Source of the DNA: an uncultured Paracoccaceae bacterium
Lineage (GTDB): Bacteria; Pseudomonadota; Alphaproteobacteria; Rhodobacterales; Rhodobacteraceae
Length of the DNA: 64,000 nucleotides
Assembly: GCA_947493145.1 (NCBI GenBank)
Contig: CANLPZ010000003.1
Location: 36,779-100,778, forward strand
Reading direction: 5' to 3'
This document shows, one piece after another, positions 47,088 to 57,303 of this stretch. The notes beneath the pieces are model-generated. The model saw only the letters and a list, made by a program, of their open reading frames with translations, did not search any database and was not told where the DNA came from. The number at the start of each line of letters is the position of its first letter. The first letter of the stretch is position 1. The position numbers and the translations under genes were made by a program.

Positions 47088-50000
47088 ATGTTCGACGCAA
47101 CAATTTCTGCGACACTTTTGGGTGATGAGGATGATCTGACGGGTTTCGATTTTACTCGGTTGGACAATTTTACTTTTGATTATCAGTCTGCGTTGGACAA
47201 TCTTGCAAATGGGATTGGTCCGGTTGCAGATGCGTTGAACAATGATCCAACATCTGTTTCATCAACCTCAGTTGTTTGGGGAACGCCAACAGACAGCGTG
47301 GAAATTTCAGGGTTGTCGTTGACGGGTGTTCCAAACTTGGAAACATTGATTGAGGATTTGCGTGCCGACCTTATCAATGGAACCTTTGCGTCGATTGTCT
47401 TTACGCAAGCGGGTGATCCGTTTCTGACGATCACACCAGGGGCTGGTAGTTTCACTGTCGTCACTGGTGATCAAACATTGACCATTACGGGGGAGTTGCC
47501 AGCTGATCTGCAAGACATGGTTGCCTTTGTGGATGCCGTGTCATCGCTTCAGCAAATCGATGAAATGAATGCACAGGAAGTCAGCGCGCTTTTGACCGAA
47601 CTAAATGCGTTCGACATTGAATCGATTTCTTTGACAGATGGATCCGACACATTGGTTGGTTTGACCCTGTCAAACACTGCCGTAACGTTGGAAGTCGACG
47701 GTGTTATCTTGTCAATCGAGGGGACTTTGCCGTTCGATTCAATGGGACATTTTGTCGAAACCGTGTTGGCGGTCGAGGCCTCAGAAGCAGACGTTTTGGA
47801 TTTTTCTGAATTTGCTGATTTGGACATCAGCAGTATGTCCCTGACAGATCAAAACGGCGTCGAAGTCATTTCCATAGACGAAAACACCACTGATGATGGT
47901 CCGGCGGTCATTGATAATCTGATTATTGAGGGAACGGACGAACGTGACCGCGATATCGATGGGAATTTCTTGTTGGATGACGATTATGATTCTGTCACCG
48001 TCAACATGGGTGCGGATTCTGATGAAATTGAATTTTATAACGATTTAATTTTCTACGATCATATCCAATACACATGGGAATTTGATTCCGTCACAGGTGA
48101 CTATGACGTATCCGTCACCGGATCGACGGCCGACTTTGCGCCAATCATGATCAACGGTGGCGAAGGTTTCGATGAAATTGATATTTCGGATTTCATGTCG
48201 CACTACCATGATATTGATTTTGCGGCTGGTACGTATGAAGCTTATTCCGACAACGATGCGATAGATGCGACGGATCCATTTGTCAGTATTTTGACGCTCG
48301 ACTTTACGGAAATTGAACGGTTTGAGATGGACGTGAATGGCGTCATTTTCGCTGACGGCGATGAAAACGATAACCGGATCAATTTGTCTTCTCCCCCTGC
48401 TTATATCTATTTCGATGGGGGTGCGGGTACGGACCGTTTGGAATTGCATCGCATGTATTTCGAACTCGACGGCATCGAATACGACGGCATGACATTTGCG
48501 CAGTTCCAATCGATGTTTGACGTTACCCAATTGGACAACGGTGATGTTGTAGTTACGATGGCCGGCGAAACCGACTTAGATAATGCGATTGCAACATTGA
48601 TCAGTGTCGAAGAATTCCGGTTTAGCGATGGAAATGACTATTACGAAATCATCCAGATGTCGGAATTGTTGGGCATCACAGAATTTACGGGAACTGAGGA
48701 TGATGATGATCTGATCGGTAACGCGCTGGACAATGTTATCAATGGTCTTGGTGGCGATGATTACATCGAAGGTGCGGGCGGCGACAATGTGATCAACGGT
48801 GGCGCCGGATATGATTACATTCGTGTCGAAGAAGGTGATCACGACATCGACGGCGGCGAGGACTGGGATACCGTCCGGATCGAAGATGATACATCCGAAG
48901 CGATGATTGTAAATCTTGTCGATGGGGAAACCGGCGATGATGATAAAATCATCGGGCGCGCTGGACAGGATGTTGGTGACGAAGTGTATTACGTCACTGA
49001 TCTTACAGACGTTGAACGTGTAGAGACGGAATTTGAGGGCGACCTGATGTTCCGTGGTGATGACAACAATAACGTTCTGAAACTGCGTTTGTTACCATCC
49101 GCATTGGACGCCGATGGTGGCGCTGGAATTGATGAAATTCAATTGCACAGTCTGGACATCGAGGGTGACGATACGTGGGGCGTCACACAAGCCGAATTCT
49201 TTAGCCAATATTCAATCAATCCTGGGCAGGGTAATTCGTTTGAAGTTGTGTCAATTGCCGATGGTGAAACCGTCGCCTACATTAGCAACTTTGAATATGT
49301 GCGGTTCGCCGGTGAAGAGGGCGAAGACGACGTAACTATTGCAATCACCGATTTGCTGAACATTGAAACTATTGATGGCACAGATGGCGACGACGAACTT
49401 GTCGGCGGTGATATTGATAATACAATCAATGGATTTGCGGGCGATGACCGTTTGGACGGCAATGGCGGTGACGATGTACTGAATGGTGGCGACGGGAATG
49501 ACCAGCTTTACGGTGATGACGGCGACGATATTTTGAACCTTGGCGCTGGCGAACATGGATACGCCAGCACAGGCGAAGGTGACGATACTGTTGATGCGTC
49601 TCAGACACAGTATCCAGCGGTGAACATTGGCGCGGGAAGCACCAATATCATCGGTAATCTCCCAGATTTCAGAAATGGTGACGCTGGTATTTTGCTTGGG
49701 TATTGGGACCTTTATGGTGTTGGCGGTATTGAGGTCACCATTGGCGCAGATGGAACGGGAACATCAATCAGCGGTGACGGTACTGTCACGGCCAGCTTCA
49801 CCGGCGCAAATGGGGTCCTCGGCAGCCAAGATGACGACACAATCAACGGATCAGATTACGAACATTACGAAGCCTTTGCGGGTTATCTTGGTGATGATGT
49901 CATCAACGCTGGCGGTGGTTTCGATGAGCTGCGTTTGGATTGGGAAGAAAACGAAGCATCGCATGATGACATTGCTGTTCAGGGCGCAAATGTAAACTTA

Positions 50001-51356
50001 GCGACGGGCGTTGTTCTGGACGCGGTCGGCGGAACGGACACTGTGTCTGGGTTCGAAGCCGTTCGCGGTACATCGATGGATGATACACTGACCGTTGGCG
50101 CGAACAATGAAGAGTTCATTCGTTTCCGCGGGCTTGATGGGGCTGACACATTTAATGGGCATGCAGATAGCTATGACATCGCCGATTATCGGGACGACGC
50201 TGACTATGGTGGATTGAGCGGTATCACGGTTGATCTTGCGGCAGGCACTATTGTTGACGGGTTTGAGAATACAGACACGGTTTCCAGCATTGATCGCGTT
50301 CTTGGAACAGAATTCAGTGACAGCATGACAGGCGGAACTGAGGATGTTTGGTTCTTTGGCTACGGTGGCGATGATGCGTTGACGGGTGGTTCTGGCAATG
50401 ACGTTTTGGTTGGCGGTTCTGGCAGCAACACATTGGATGGCGGAGAAGGCGAAGACGACGTCGCGTATTTCGATACTAGTTTTGATGATGCAACATTGAC
50501 GCAAAACGATGATGGAACTGTGACAGTTACCGGAACGGATTTGCAGTCAGATGAAGCGTTTGAAGACACAGTGTCCAACATCGAATTCCTTATGTTCGAG
50601 GATGAAAGCCTGTCCTTGGCACAGGTTGAAAGCAACACATCAAGCGGGGATGATACGGTTGGTGTTGGATCGGGTTCCACCGATGGCGACGACGTTATCG
50701 AAACCGGAGGTGGCGATGATGTTGTGAACGCGGGTGAGGGCGACGATCAGATTTTTGACACCACTGGCGATGATGAAATCAATGGTGGTGCTGGCAATGA
50801 CGTTGGCGTTTCGCTGTCTGGCAACAACAGCTTTAACGAAGACGATACAGGAACCAGCGCGACTGACCCTCGTACGCTCAACGATTTCTATTGCGGTGGA
50901 TATGGTGACGATACCTTTAACGCTGGTGATGGGCATGATTTGCTGATCGGCGACGTTGGTTCACCGTATTACTTTGGCGATGACACGATGAACGGTGGAA
51001 CGGGTGATGATATCATGCAAGGTGCCGGTGGTGCGGATGAATTCGTCTTTACCGACGATGCGGGGTCTCACGGCCATGACACGATCGGACGGGTCGATTT
51101 AGACGCCCTATTCAATAATTTCCCAACGGATATTGACGATGTTCCAATGCTGACTGGCGCAGCAGGGCGCGATTTCGAAATTGGGGTCGACACAATTGTT
51201 ATGTCTGGATTGGACGGAATTTCGAGCTTTGAAGATCTAACAATTGCTGACAATGGAAGTGGTGATGCTGTGATTACAACATCCGCTGACAGCAGCATCA
51301 CATTGATTGGCGTTTCAGCAACAGAACTAAGCGCAAGCGACTTTGAGTTCATTTAA
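47088..51356 (+). CDS. Large RTX protein secreted by type I system
   Basis: 1422 residues, no signal peptide. The N-terminal ~270 residues are acidic and show two related segments (ISGLSLTGVPNLETLI... and ISLTDGSDTLVGLTLS...). Calcium-binding GGxGxD repeats occur near residues 540-620, 765-830, 1095-1125 and 1195-1330. It ends ELSASDFEFI, close to the SDDFVFV end of the protease, the usual type I secretion signal. No enzymatic domain is visible; an adhesin or matrix protein is likely. A TbpB-like lipoprotein gene follows 21 bases later. Confidence 0.85.
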   Translation: MFDATISATLLGDEDDLTGFDFTRLDNFTFDYQSALDNLANGIGPVADALNNDPTSVSSTSVVWGTPTDSVEISGLSLTGVPNLETLIEDLRADLINGTFASIVFTQAGDPFLTITPGAGSFTVVTGDQTLTITGELPADLQDMVAFVDAVSSLQQIDEMNAQEVSALLTELNAFDIESISLTDGSDTLVGLTLSNTAVTLEVDGVILSIEGTLPFDSMGHFVETVLAVEASEADVLDFSEFADLDISSMSLTDQNGVEVISIDENTTDDGPAVIDNLIIEGTDERDRDIDGNFLLDDDYDSVTVNMGADSDEIEFYNDLIFYDHIQYTWEFDSVTGDYDVSVTGSTADFAPIMINGGEGFDEIDISDFMSHYHDIDFAAGTYEAYSDNDAIDATDPFVSILTLDFTEIERFEMDVNGVIFADGDENDNRINLSSPPAYIYFDGGAGTDRLELHRMYFELDGIEYDGMTFAQFQSMFDVTQLDNGDVVVTMAGETDLDNAIATLISVEEFRFSDGNDYYEIIQMSELLGITEFTGTEDDDDLIGNALDNVINGLGGDDYIEGAGGDNVINGGAGYDYIRVEEGDHDIDGGEDWDTVRIEDDTSEAMIVNLVDGETGDDDKIIGRAGQDVGDEVYYVTDLTDVERVETEFEGDLMFRGDDNNNVLKLRLLPSALDADGGAGIDEIQLHSLDIEGDDTWGVTQAEFFSQYSINPGQGNSFEVVSIADGETVAYISNFEYVRFAGEEGEDDVTIAITDLLNIETIDGTDGDDELVGGDIDNTINGFAGDDRLDGNGGDDVLNGGDGNDQLYGDDGDDILNLGAGEHGYASTGEGDDTVDASQTQYPAVNIGAGSTNIIGNLPDFRNGDAGILLGYWDLYGVGGIEVTIGADGTGTSISGDGTVTASFTGANGVLGSQDDDTINGSDYEHYEAFAGYLGDDVINAGGGFDELRLDWEENEASHDDIAVQGANVNLATGVVLDAVGGTDTVSGFEAVRGTSMDDTLTVGANNEEFIRFRGLDGADTFNGHADSYDIADYRDDADYGGLSGITVDLAAGTIVDGFENTDTVSSIDRVLGTEFSDSMTGGTEDVWFFGYGGDDALTGGSGNDVLVGGSGSNTLDGGEGEDDVAYFDTSFDDATLTQNDDGTVTVTGTDLQSDEAFEDTVSNIEFLMFEDESLSLAQVESNTSSGDDTVGVGSGSTDGDDVIETGGGDDVVNAGEGDDQIFDTTGDDEINGGAGNDVGVSLSGNNSFNEDDTGTSATDPRTLNDFYCGGYGDDTFNAGDGHDLLIGDVGSPYYFGDDTMNGGTGDDIMQGAGGADEFVFTDDAGSHGHDTIGRVDLDALFNNFPTDIDDVPMLTGAAGRDFEIGVDTIVMSGLDGISSFEDLTIADNGSGDAVITTSADSSITLIGVSATELSASDFEFI

Positions 51357-51377
51357 GACATTACTGGGGATAGGAAT

Positions 51378-52169
51378 ATGAAACTTTTGGACCTTACAAA
51401 GGCCACTGGATTGGCGACATCAGTTGCGTTGCTTTCTGCGTGTGGAGGCGGCACAACCGGACCAGATGGACCGGCATATGAAACACTGAACGCAACGACG
51501 CAAACCGATTTGGATGTCGTGGCGGTAACCTTGGATGGCGGATCACACACAGCGGGCACGGCGACGGGTACTTATGACGGGTCGACGAATGTGTTGAACA
51601 TCGGCGCGACGTCAATTGCGCTGGATACAACAACGTTTAGTGGGTCGTATGATTACGTTTCTTTGCTCGACAGCACGGGTGACAACGCAATTGTCGTCAT
51701 TCAAACAGATGTGGCGGACTTACCAACGGGTTCGGTGTCGTTTACGGGCGAAGCAACGGTAAATGTTGTTGTTGCCTCTGGACCATCGGCCGGCACGTAC
51801 GCAGGTAAAATGGATGCTTCAATCATCGCTGATTTCGCAAATTCCGCGTCTGGGGTTGATGTTACATTTAACAATATTACGGATGCGACGGTTCTTGCGG
51901 GACTAAGCCCAAGCATAGTTTATATCGCCAATGGGTCGGAAGTGATTGCCTTTAACGATTTATCATTATCGGGGGCGGGTTTTGCATCTGTCGTAGGATC
52001 ATCGGCAACAATCGACGGGTTTGGTTCTGCTGTTTCGACCATTGACACAACCGGATCAAGCTTATCGGTCGCGGGTGTATTTGCGGGCGATCAAGCAGAT
52101 GAAGTTGCGGGAACGGCGGCGTTGAACGGTGCGACTGGGTCAGCGTTGGTTACGTTCGTAGGTGATTAA
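51378..52169 (+). CDS. TbpB-like surface lipoprotein, second copy
   Basis: 263 residues. The signal MKLLDLTKATGLATSVALLSACGGG has the same layout as the protein at 36.2-37.2 kb, and the C-terminal half is similar (SGSYDYVSL, DLPTGSVSFTGEATV, DEVAGTAALNGATGSALVTFVGD). A GGGGATAG ribosome site lies before the ATG. Like the first copy it directly follows an RTX gene. It may anchor or cap the secreted partner at the cell surface, which is inference. Confidence 0.75.
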   Translation: MKLLDLTKATGLATSVALLSACGGGTTGPDGPAYETLNATTQTDLDVVAVTLDGGSHTAGTATGTYDGSTNVLNIGATSIALDTTTFSGSYDYVSLLDSTGDNAIVVIQTDVADLPTGSVSFTGEATVNVVVASGPSAGTYAGKMDASIIADFANSASGVDVTFNNITDATVLAGLSPSIVYIANGSEVIAFNDLSLSGAGFASVVGSSATIDGFGSAVSTIDTTGSSLSVAGVFAGDQADEVAGTAALNGATGSALVTFVGD

Positions 52170-52194
52170 CGAGTAGAACGAGGCGAGTAGTGGG

Positions 52195-52216
52195 GGCGAA
52201 TTGCAGAATTCGCCCT
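52195..52216. terminator. Hairpin between convergent lipoprotein and luxR genes
   Basis: GGGCGAATT and AATTCGCCC form a perfect 9-base stem with a GCAG loop, followed on the plus strand by a weak T-rich tail (TATTTA). It fits a terminator for the RTX-lipoprotein transcript. Confidence 0.55.
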
Positions 52217-52218
52217 AT

Positions 52219-52959
52219 TTACGGGGCAATCAGCCCAATTTTGATGGCCTTGGCCAATGCTTGATCCCGTGTCGATGATTTCAATTTTTGTTTTGCTGAC
52301 GAGATGTGTTTTTCCAAAGTGCGTGTGCTGATTTTCATTCGGTATGCGATCTCGTCTGGCCGTAATCCAATGGCAAGATAGCTCAGACTGTCCTTTTCCC
52401 GTTCGGAGAGCTGAACAAGCATCGACGTATCGTTCAGAAAACAAGTTTCTTCCATCAACACAGAAAGCTGTACAATCGTCGCGCCATGTGTTGCCCAAAA
52501 CGCGTCGTATTCGTTTTTTTCGACATTCGGTAAACTCAGCCCAATACCCGAAATGCATCGGTGATTTTTAAAATCTTTTAATGGGATGGTAACACCCACG
52601 GTTAATCCCAATTCATCCTCAATATGAAAAACGTCTTTTTGGCTATCGGTTAAAATCGAGTAAATTTCTGGATCATGCCAAACGGTGCCTTTGGATTCTT
52701 TGACCAGTCTTTGCATTGTTATTTCGTCGTCTGAAATCTGGTTTTTCAGGAACAAATTTTGCCATTCTTCACAGTGTGTGTTTTTGAAAAATACAGATTT
52801 CAACAATCCGTTTTCGTCCGACTCGGATTGGAAAGGAGCGAACCCGTAGCAAAACGATTCTACGCCAAGGGTTTTGAATGTTTCGACAAACAGAGCAAAA
52901 CGCGCATCTTGGGATTGTTCGGAAAGGATTTTTGTTTTTAAATCAATAATTAAGCTCAT
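52219..52959 (-). CDS. LuxR-family regulator with autoinducer-binding-like domain
   Basis: 246 residues. The N-terminal ~165 resemble an autoinducer-binding domain (VGVTIPLKDFKN, WHDP), and the C-terminal helix-turn-helix has LSEREKDSLSYLAIGLRPDEIAYRMKISTRTLEKHI. No luxI lies in the window, so it would be a solo. It is last in the direction of the neuB-waaA-like operon, separated by a 92-base AT-rich gap that may have its own promoter. Confidence 0.82.
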   Translation of the reverse strand: MSLIIDLKTKILSEQSQDARFALFVETFKTLGVESFCYGFAPFQSESDENGLLKSVFFKNTHCEEWQNLFLKNQISDDEITMQRLVKESKGTVWHDPEIYSILTDSQKDVFHIEDELGLTVGVTIPLKDFKNHRCISGIGLSLPNVEKNEYDAFWATHGATIVQLSVLMEETCFLNDTSMLVQLSEREKDSLSYLAIGLRPDEIAYRMKISTRTLEKHISSAKQKLKSSTRDQALAKAIKIGLIAP

Positions 52960-53051
52960 AAACGATAAATTCTATTTCGCGGAAATAAAATGCGAAAAAA
53001 TTGTTACGACATATAATAAATTACCACAGGTTGGGTCAGGTTTAAATCGAT

Positions 53052-54284
53052 TTATGGTTGAAGTAATTCCAATAGATCACGCGTAAGGCGTTTAACTCGT
53101 TCGCTTTGACTTTGTAGTAAGTCATGAAATTGCGGGTTTGGGGCGGGTCGCGGTTTTAACATCAAAAGAGCGGAGAGATCGTTTCCAGATTTGAGCGCAA
53201 CGCCAATACCATTTTGGGTTAGGGTGTCGTAATCATCTTTGAAATTATCGGTGTTTGGCCCAAAGGCAATCGGGCATCCAAGCCGCAAGGCTTCCCATGG
53301 GTTATGCCCTTGGATCGTTGGCGAAAACGTTCCGCCGATCAAAGCAAATTCGGCGTGTTTGTACCAAGTTCCAAGTGTTCCGAATTGGTCGATGACATGA
53401 ACGTCGCCCATGTCATTGTTTTTGGACTCTATGGTGCAATCTTTGCCCAGGGCCTTGACCTGTTCAAAAATGTCATTGGCGCGGGTAATGTCGCGTGGCG
53501 CAAGGACAAGGGTTCGGTCGCCGGTCGTATTGAAATGTGAAGCTAAGGCGATGTTTTCGTCGTCAGGATGAGAGGGCGCAACAATCCAGAAGGGGCGATC
53601 TTCGTCCTTTAGCTTTGCATCGAGCAGGGGGTCAATTGGCAAGGCTGGCGCAATGGGTTTGATCGATCCGTCGATACGAACGTTTGCTGCGCCGAGCGTT
53701 TTGAGATGTTGTGCCGTTTTCGTATCTTGTGCACTTGCCAACGACATTCGTGACAACGCGCCCGCGTACAGTTTTCGCGCCTTTTGGCGTTTTGCAAAGC
53801 TTTCGTCGTTGATGCGCGCGTTAATTAGGGCTTGGTGAATGCCAGCGCAGGCCGTTTCGTGGACGATTAACGGCCAGATATCTTGTTCTGACCAGATCGC
53901 TAAATCCGGTGACCAATGGGTTAGAAATCGGCGGATAAAACGGGTGCTATCCAACGGCAAAAATTGATGCTGCGTTTGGGGCGGCAGTTTGTCGGCCAAG
54001 GCCTCTGCTGCGCTGCGCGTGCTGGTTGTCAGAAGAAAATTGAGATCGGGTTGCGCATTCTGCATTAAGGTGATGATCCCACGCAGGGCCAATGCCTCGC
54101 CCAGCCCAACCGCGTGAATCCAGACCAATTTGCCGTCGGGTCGGGGAAGGGAGGCGACGCCAAGTTTTTCGCGCCATCGTTCGGAAAGCTCTTTTCCGGT
54201 TCGAACCCGCCGGCGCAGGTGGGCCATGATCAACGGACGCGCAAGGCTGGTTGCGGTGGCATAGGCACGCAACTGCCATGACAT
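53052..54284 (-). CDS. Divergent GT30 (Kdo-transferase-like) glycosyltransferase
   Basis: 410 residues. GT30 motifs are present but altered: VWIHAVGLGEALAL, AIWSEQDIWP instead of the usual EIEIWP context, and GGTFSPTIQGHNPWEALRLGCPIAFGP. It probably uses a CMP-2-keto sugar acid. It follows neuC by 10 bases, and so might transfer the nonulosonate made by this operon. ATG 54284 is preferred over GTG 54329, which would overlap neuC. Neither has a clear ribosome site. Confidence 0.75.
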   Translation of the reverse strand: MSWQLRAYATATSLARPLIMAHLRRRVRTGKELSERWREKLGVASLPRPDGKLVWIHAVGLGEALALRGIITLMQNAQPDLNFLLTTSTRSAAEALADKLPPQTQHQFLPLDSTRFIRRFLTHWSPDLAIWSEQDIWPLIVHETACAGIHQALINARINDESFAKRQKARKLYAGALSRMSLASAQDTKTAQHLKTLGAANVRIDGSIKPIAPALPIDPLLDAKLKDEDRPFWIVAPSHPDDENIALASHFNTTGDRTLVLAPRDITRANDIFEQVKALGKDCTIESKNNDMGDVHVIDQFGTLGTWYKHAEFALIGGTFSPTIQGHNPWEALRLGCPIAFGPNTDNFKDDYDTLTQNGIGVALKSGNDLSALLMLKPRPAPNPQFHDLLQSQSERVKRLTRDLLELLQP

Positions 54285-54294
54285 GCGTGGTGAT

Positions 54295-55416
54295 TTAGAC
54301 AAGGTCCCGAAACTCTTTTTGAAACCCACGTGTCCAAAAATCAGGTTCGTTTAACGTTTCGACAAATCGATCGGCCGCGCGACCTTCGCCGAATTCACCG
54401 TTTTGATCAAACCGTTGCCCCCATGTGGATTGCAGAAAGTTGTCAATTGTTTTGTGGTCAAACGCCGAACAGGCTGTGATCGAGGCACCATTGGCACGGT
54501 TGTTTTGTCGCGTGCCTATATCAAGCGACGGAACGCCCAAAAACGGGGCTTCGCGCACGCCGGCGGATGAGTTTCCGACAATCGCGCCCGCGTTTTTCAT
54601 AAGCTCTGAAAAATGTGCAAACCGCATGGACGGCAGGACACGGAACCGATCAGCCGGAAGCGACCGTATCGCGCCGAGTATCCCATCCGCACCCGGATCG
54701 TTGTTTGGCAAGATGACAACAAAGTTTCGGCCGGACGCTTCTAATGCGCCGAAAAGGGCGTGTGCTTGGTCGCCCATGTTGTCCTGTTCTGATGTCACCG
54801 GATGAAAGGTACAAATACCATAGTCATCAAACGGGATTTCGTAATAGTCGCGTACTTCGTCCAGCGACACACCGGAGTTCTGTGAATGGAAATCCAATTC
54901 GGGTGAGCCGATGACATAAATCCGATCATCTGTTTCACCCATCGCAGCCACGCGGCGCGCGGCTGATTTTGAGCTGACGAAATGGGAATGCGCAAGCTTG
55001 GTGTTACAGTGACGAAACAATTCGTCGATGGTTCCAGAGACTTCGCCGCCTTCGATATGGGCGCATCTGACATAATTCGTGGCACAAACAAGTGCGCAGG
55101 CGATGGCTTCGACCCGATCCCCATGAATGATCACCAAATCAGGGTCTAATTCACGCGCGAATTTGGAAAATCCCATGACCGTATTCGCCAGCACAAGGTC
55201 CTGTGGATCGCCCGCAGACTGGTTTTCAAATTCAACAATATCGACGCCTTGGGTGCGCTGTACCTCCAGCTTTGTTAACCCGTAGCGATCCATCATGTGC
55301 ATGCCAGTGACCCAAAACGTGACCTGATGCCCCGCGTCACGCGCCGCGATCGCCAAGGGTTCAAGTTTCCCGAAATCAGCACGGGTACCTGTGACAAATA
55401 AAAGTGACTTGCGCAT
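54295..55416 (-). CDS. neuC: UDP-N-acetylglucosamine 2-epimerase, hydrolysing (NeuC/LegG type)
   Basis: 373 residues. TGTRADFGKLEPLA, VIIHGDRVEA, HIEGGEVSGTIDE and NSSAGVREAPFLGVPSLDIGTRQ are typical of NeuC and LegG. It makes ManNAc or a 2,4-diacetamido analogue for NeuB, encoded upstream in the same operon. The pglF-E-D enzymes of the window could supply a diacetamido UDP sugar, so a legionaminic-acid route is as possible as Neu5Ac. Confidence 0.88.
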   Translation of the reverse strand: MRKSLLFVTGTRADFGKLEPLAIAARDAGHQVTFWVTGMHMMDRYGLTKLEVQRTQGVDIVEFENQSAGDPQDLVLANTVMGFSKFARELDPDLVIIHGDRVEAIACALVCATNYVRCAHIEGGEVSGTIDELFRHCNTKLAHSHFVSSKSAARRVAAMGETDDRIYVIGSPELDFHSQNSGVSLDEVRDYYEIPFDDYGICTFHPVTSEQDNMGDQAHALFGALEASGRNFVVILPNNDPGADGILGAIRSLPADRFRVLPSMRFAHFSELMKNAGAIVGNSSAGVREAPFLGVPSLDIGTRQNNRANGASITACSAFDHKTIDNFLQSTWGQRFDQNGEFGEGRAADRFVETLNEPDFWTRGFQKEFRDLV

Positions 55417-55448
55417 GAACGGTTCGCTTGTTTTTGTTTTACGTGATC

Positions 55449-57260
55449 TTATGCGCGCTTTTGGGCATTGAATAGCGAATAATACAAAGCCTTGTTCCGC
55501 AAAAGCCGTTTGTGTGTGCCTTGTTCGACAATCTTGCCGGCCTCTAGGACGATTATTTTGTCCGCGTCCATGATCGATGACAGCCTATGCGCAACGACAA
55601 GTGTTGTGCGCCCTTCGCTTAGCCGGTTCAGCGCGGTTTTGACTTTGTCTTCGGTTTGTTGATCAAGCGCGGATGTTGCCTCGTCCAGCAAAATGATTGG
55701 GGCCGACCGTAAAAACGCACGCGCAATAGCAATGCGTTGACGTTGGCCGCCAGACAATTGAGCGCCTTTTGGTCCGACAGGCGCATCGCCGCGATCTTGC
55801 ATCAGGTCCCAAATCTCTGCAGATTTGGCTGCTGTTTTAAGATCTGCATCCGTGGCATCTGGTTTTACGTAACGAATATTTTCGGCAATGGAGGCGTTAA
55901 AGATAACGATGTCTTGTGCGACAACCGAAAACGCAGACCGGAGCGCGGACATTTCGATATCGCGTACGTCGGTATCGCCCACCGTGATTGTGCCGGATGT
56001 TGGTTCATATAGACGCGTGATAAGCGATAAAACCGTGGATTTCCCTGATCCAGTTGTCCCAACAATTGCTGTTGTTTTTCCGCCGTCAAAGGTCATGGAA
56101 ACATCATCGAACAACGGTGAGTCATCGGCGTAGGAGAAGGCCACGTTTGACAGCGTAATGTCGGCCTTGGCATCAAATTCACGCGTGGCGCCGTCTTTGT
56201 TTGTGATCGATGGTTTTTCGTCATGCAGTTTGCGTATGCTGTCGAGCACCACAAGGGACGACAACATCGATACCCAAAACTGCGCGATACGGCGGCCCGG
56301 ATCAAACACCAACACCAGACCAAGCAGGAACGTGATGATTTCCGCCCCATCAACGTCATACGCGGGGCTCAGAACAATGTATCCACCAACCCCGATCACC
56401 AGCATATAAACAAAGGCCGCCGCGAAATCGACAAAGGGCTGTGCCGCAGCTTGGGCCGTTAATAGTTTTGCATGTGATGTTTTGATATCATGCGTTGCGG
56501 TTTCCAAACGTGCCAATTCCGCGTCCGTCTGGTTGCTGATTTTAATGGTTCGAATACCACCAATAATTTCCTCAATCCGATCGATTAAGCTGGCGTTGGC
56601 ATCTTGGAATTCTTGTTGGTGGATTTTCCCCCGTTTCGAAATTTTCTGCATGATCAGGATCAACAGCGGAAAAACGATCAAAGCGGATGAAAAAAGCAAA
56701 GGTTGCTTTATGAACAAATAGACAGAAACGATGATCAACGTCGCAATATCGCGGATTGCACGGACGGTGGTTTGTCCAACAAATGTTGAGAATAAAGAAG
56801 GTTGTTGAACGATTTTCAGGATAAAATCACCAACTGGAGTTCTGTCAAAGAACTTCAAATCCAGTGTCAGCACATGTGAAATTAGGTCATTGCGCATTTT
56901 CATTATTGCGCTTGTACTGACTAAGGCAGATAATCGCGGAACGACAAACGACATAATGCCGCGATAAGAAAAGACTAAAAAAACCATGCAGCAGACCCAG
57001 AACAGGTCCTTTAAGTTGCCGTCGGTGAAAATGACCCTAAGGCCTTTGTCAGTCAGGCTAAGAAATTGCTGATAAACGACGCCTTGTGATACTGCTAAAA
57101 TAAAAATCAGAAGTAAGCGGGGCGTTTTTTCTTTCAGATAGCGTTGCCAAAACCATTGAATATTTTGTCGATCACGAGTCGAAATAGTACGGCTTCGCTC
57201 TTTCGGTTTTTTTTCATCTAGAATTTTGTTTTCCGACATTTTTCTTGGCGATCCATTCAT
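55449..57260 (-). CDS. ABC transporter, MsbA-like exporter with fused membrane and ATPase domains
   Basis: 603 residues. Six membrane helices lie within residues 50-350, and the nucleotide-binding domain has GTTGSGKSTVL, LSGGQRQRIAIARA and IILLDEATSALD. It is of the half-transporter type that exports lipids, lipid-linked glycans or peptides. In this operon it may move a lipid-linked sugar. ATG 57260 or 57239 are both possible starts. Confidence 0.88.
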   Translation of the reverse strand: MNGSPRKMSENKILDEKKPKERSRTISTRDRQNIQWFWQRYLKEKTPRLLLIFILAVSQGVVYQQFLSLTDKGLRVIFTDGNLKDLFWVCCMVFLVFSYRGIMSFVVPRLSALVSTSAIMKMRNDLISHVLTLDLKFFDRTPVGDFILKIVQQPSLFSTFVGQTTVRAIRDIATLIIVSVYLFIKQPLLFSSALIVFPLLILIMQKISKRGKIHQQEFQDANASLIDRIEEIIGGIRTIKISNQTDAELARLETATHDIKTSHAKLLTAQAAAQPFVDFAAAFVYMLVIGVGGYIVLSPAYDVDGAEIITFLLGLVLVFDPGRRIAQFWVSMLSSLVVLDSIRKLHDEKPSITNKDGATREFDAKADITLSNVAFSYADDSPLFDDVSMTFDGGKTTAIVGTTGSGKSTVLSLITRLYEPTSGTITVGDTDVRDIEMSALRSAFSVVAQDIVIFNASIAENIRYVKPDATDADLKTAAKSAEIWDLMQDRGDAPVGPKGAQLSGGQRQRIAIARAFLRSAPIILLDEATSALDQQTEDKVKTALNRLSEGRTTLVVAHRLSSIMDADKIIVLEAGKIVEQGTHKRLLRNKALYYSLFNAQKRA

Positions 57261-57303
57261 TTAGTCGACAAATAACTGATTTTTCAGCAACACAAAAAAG
57301 CTG

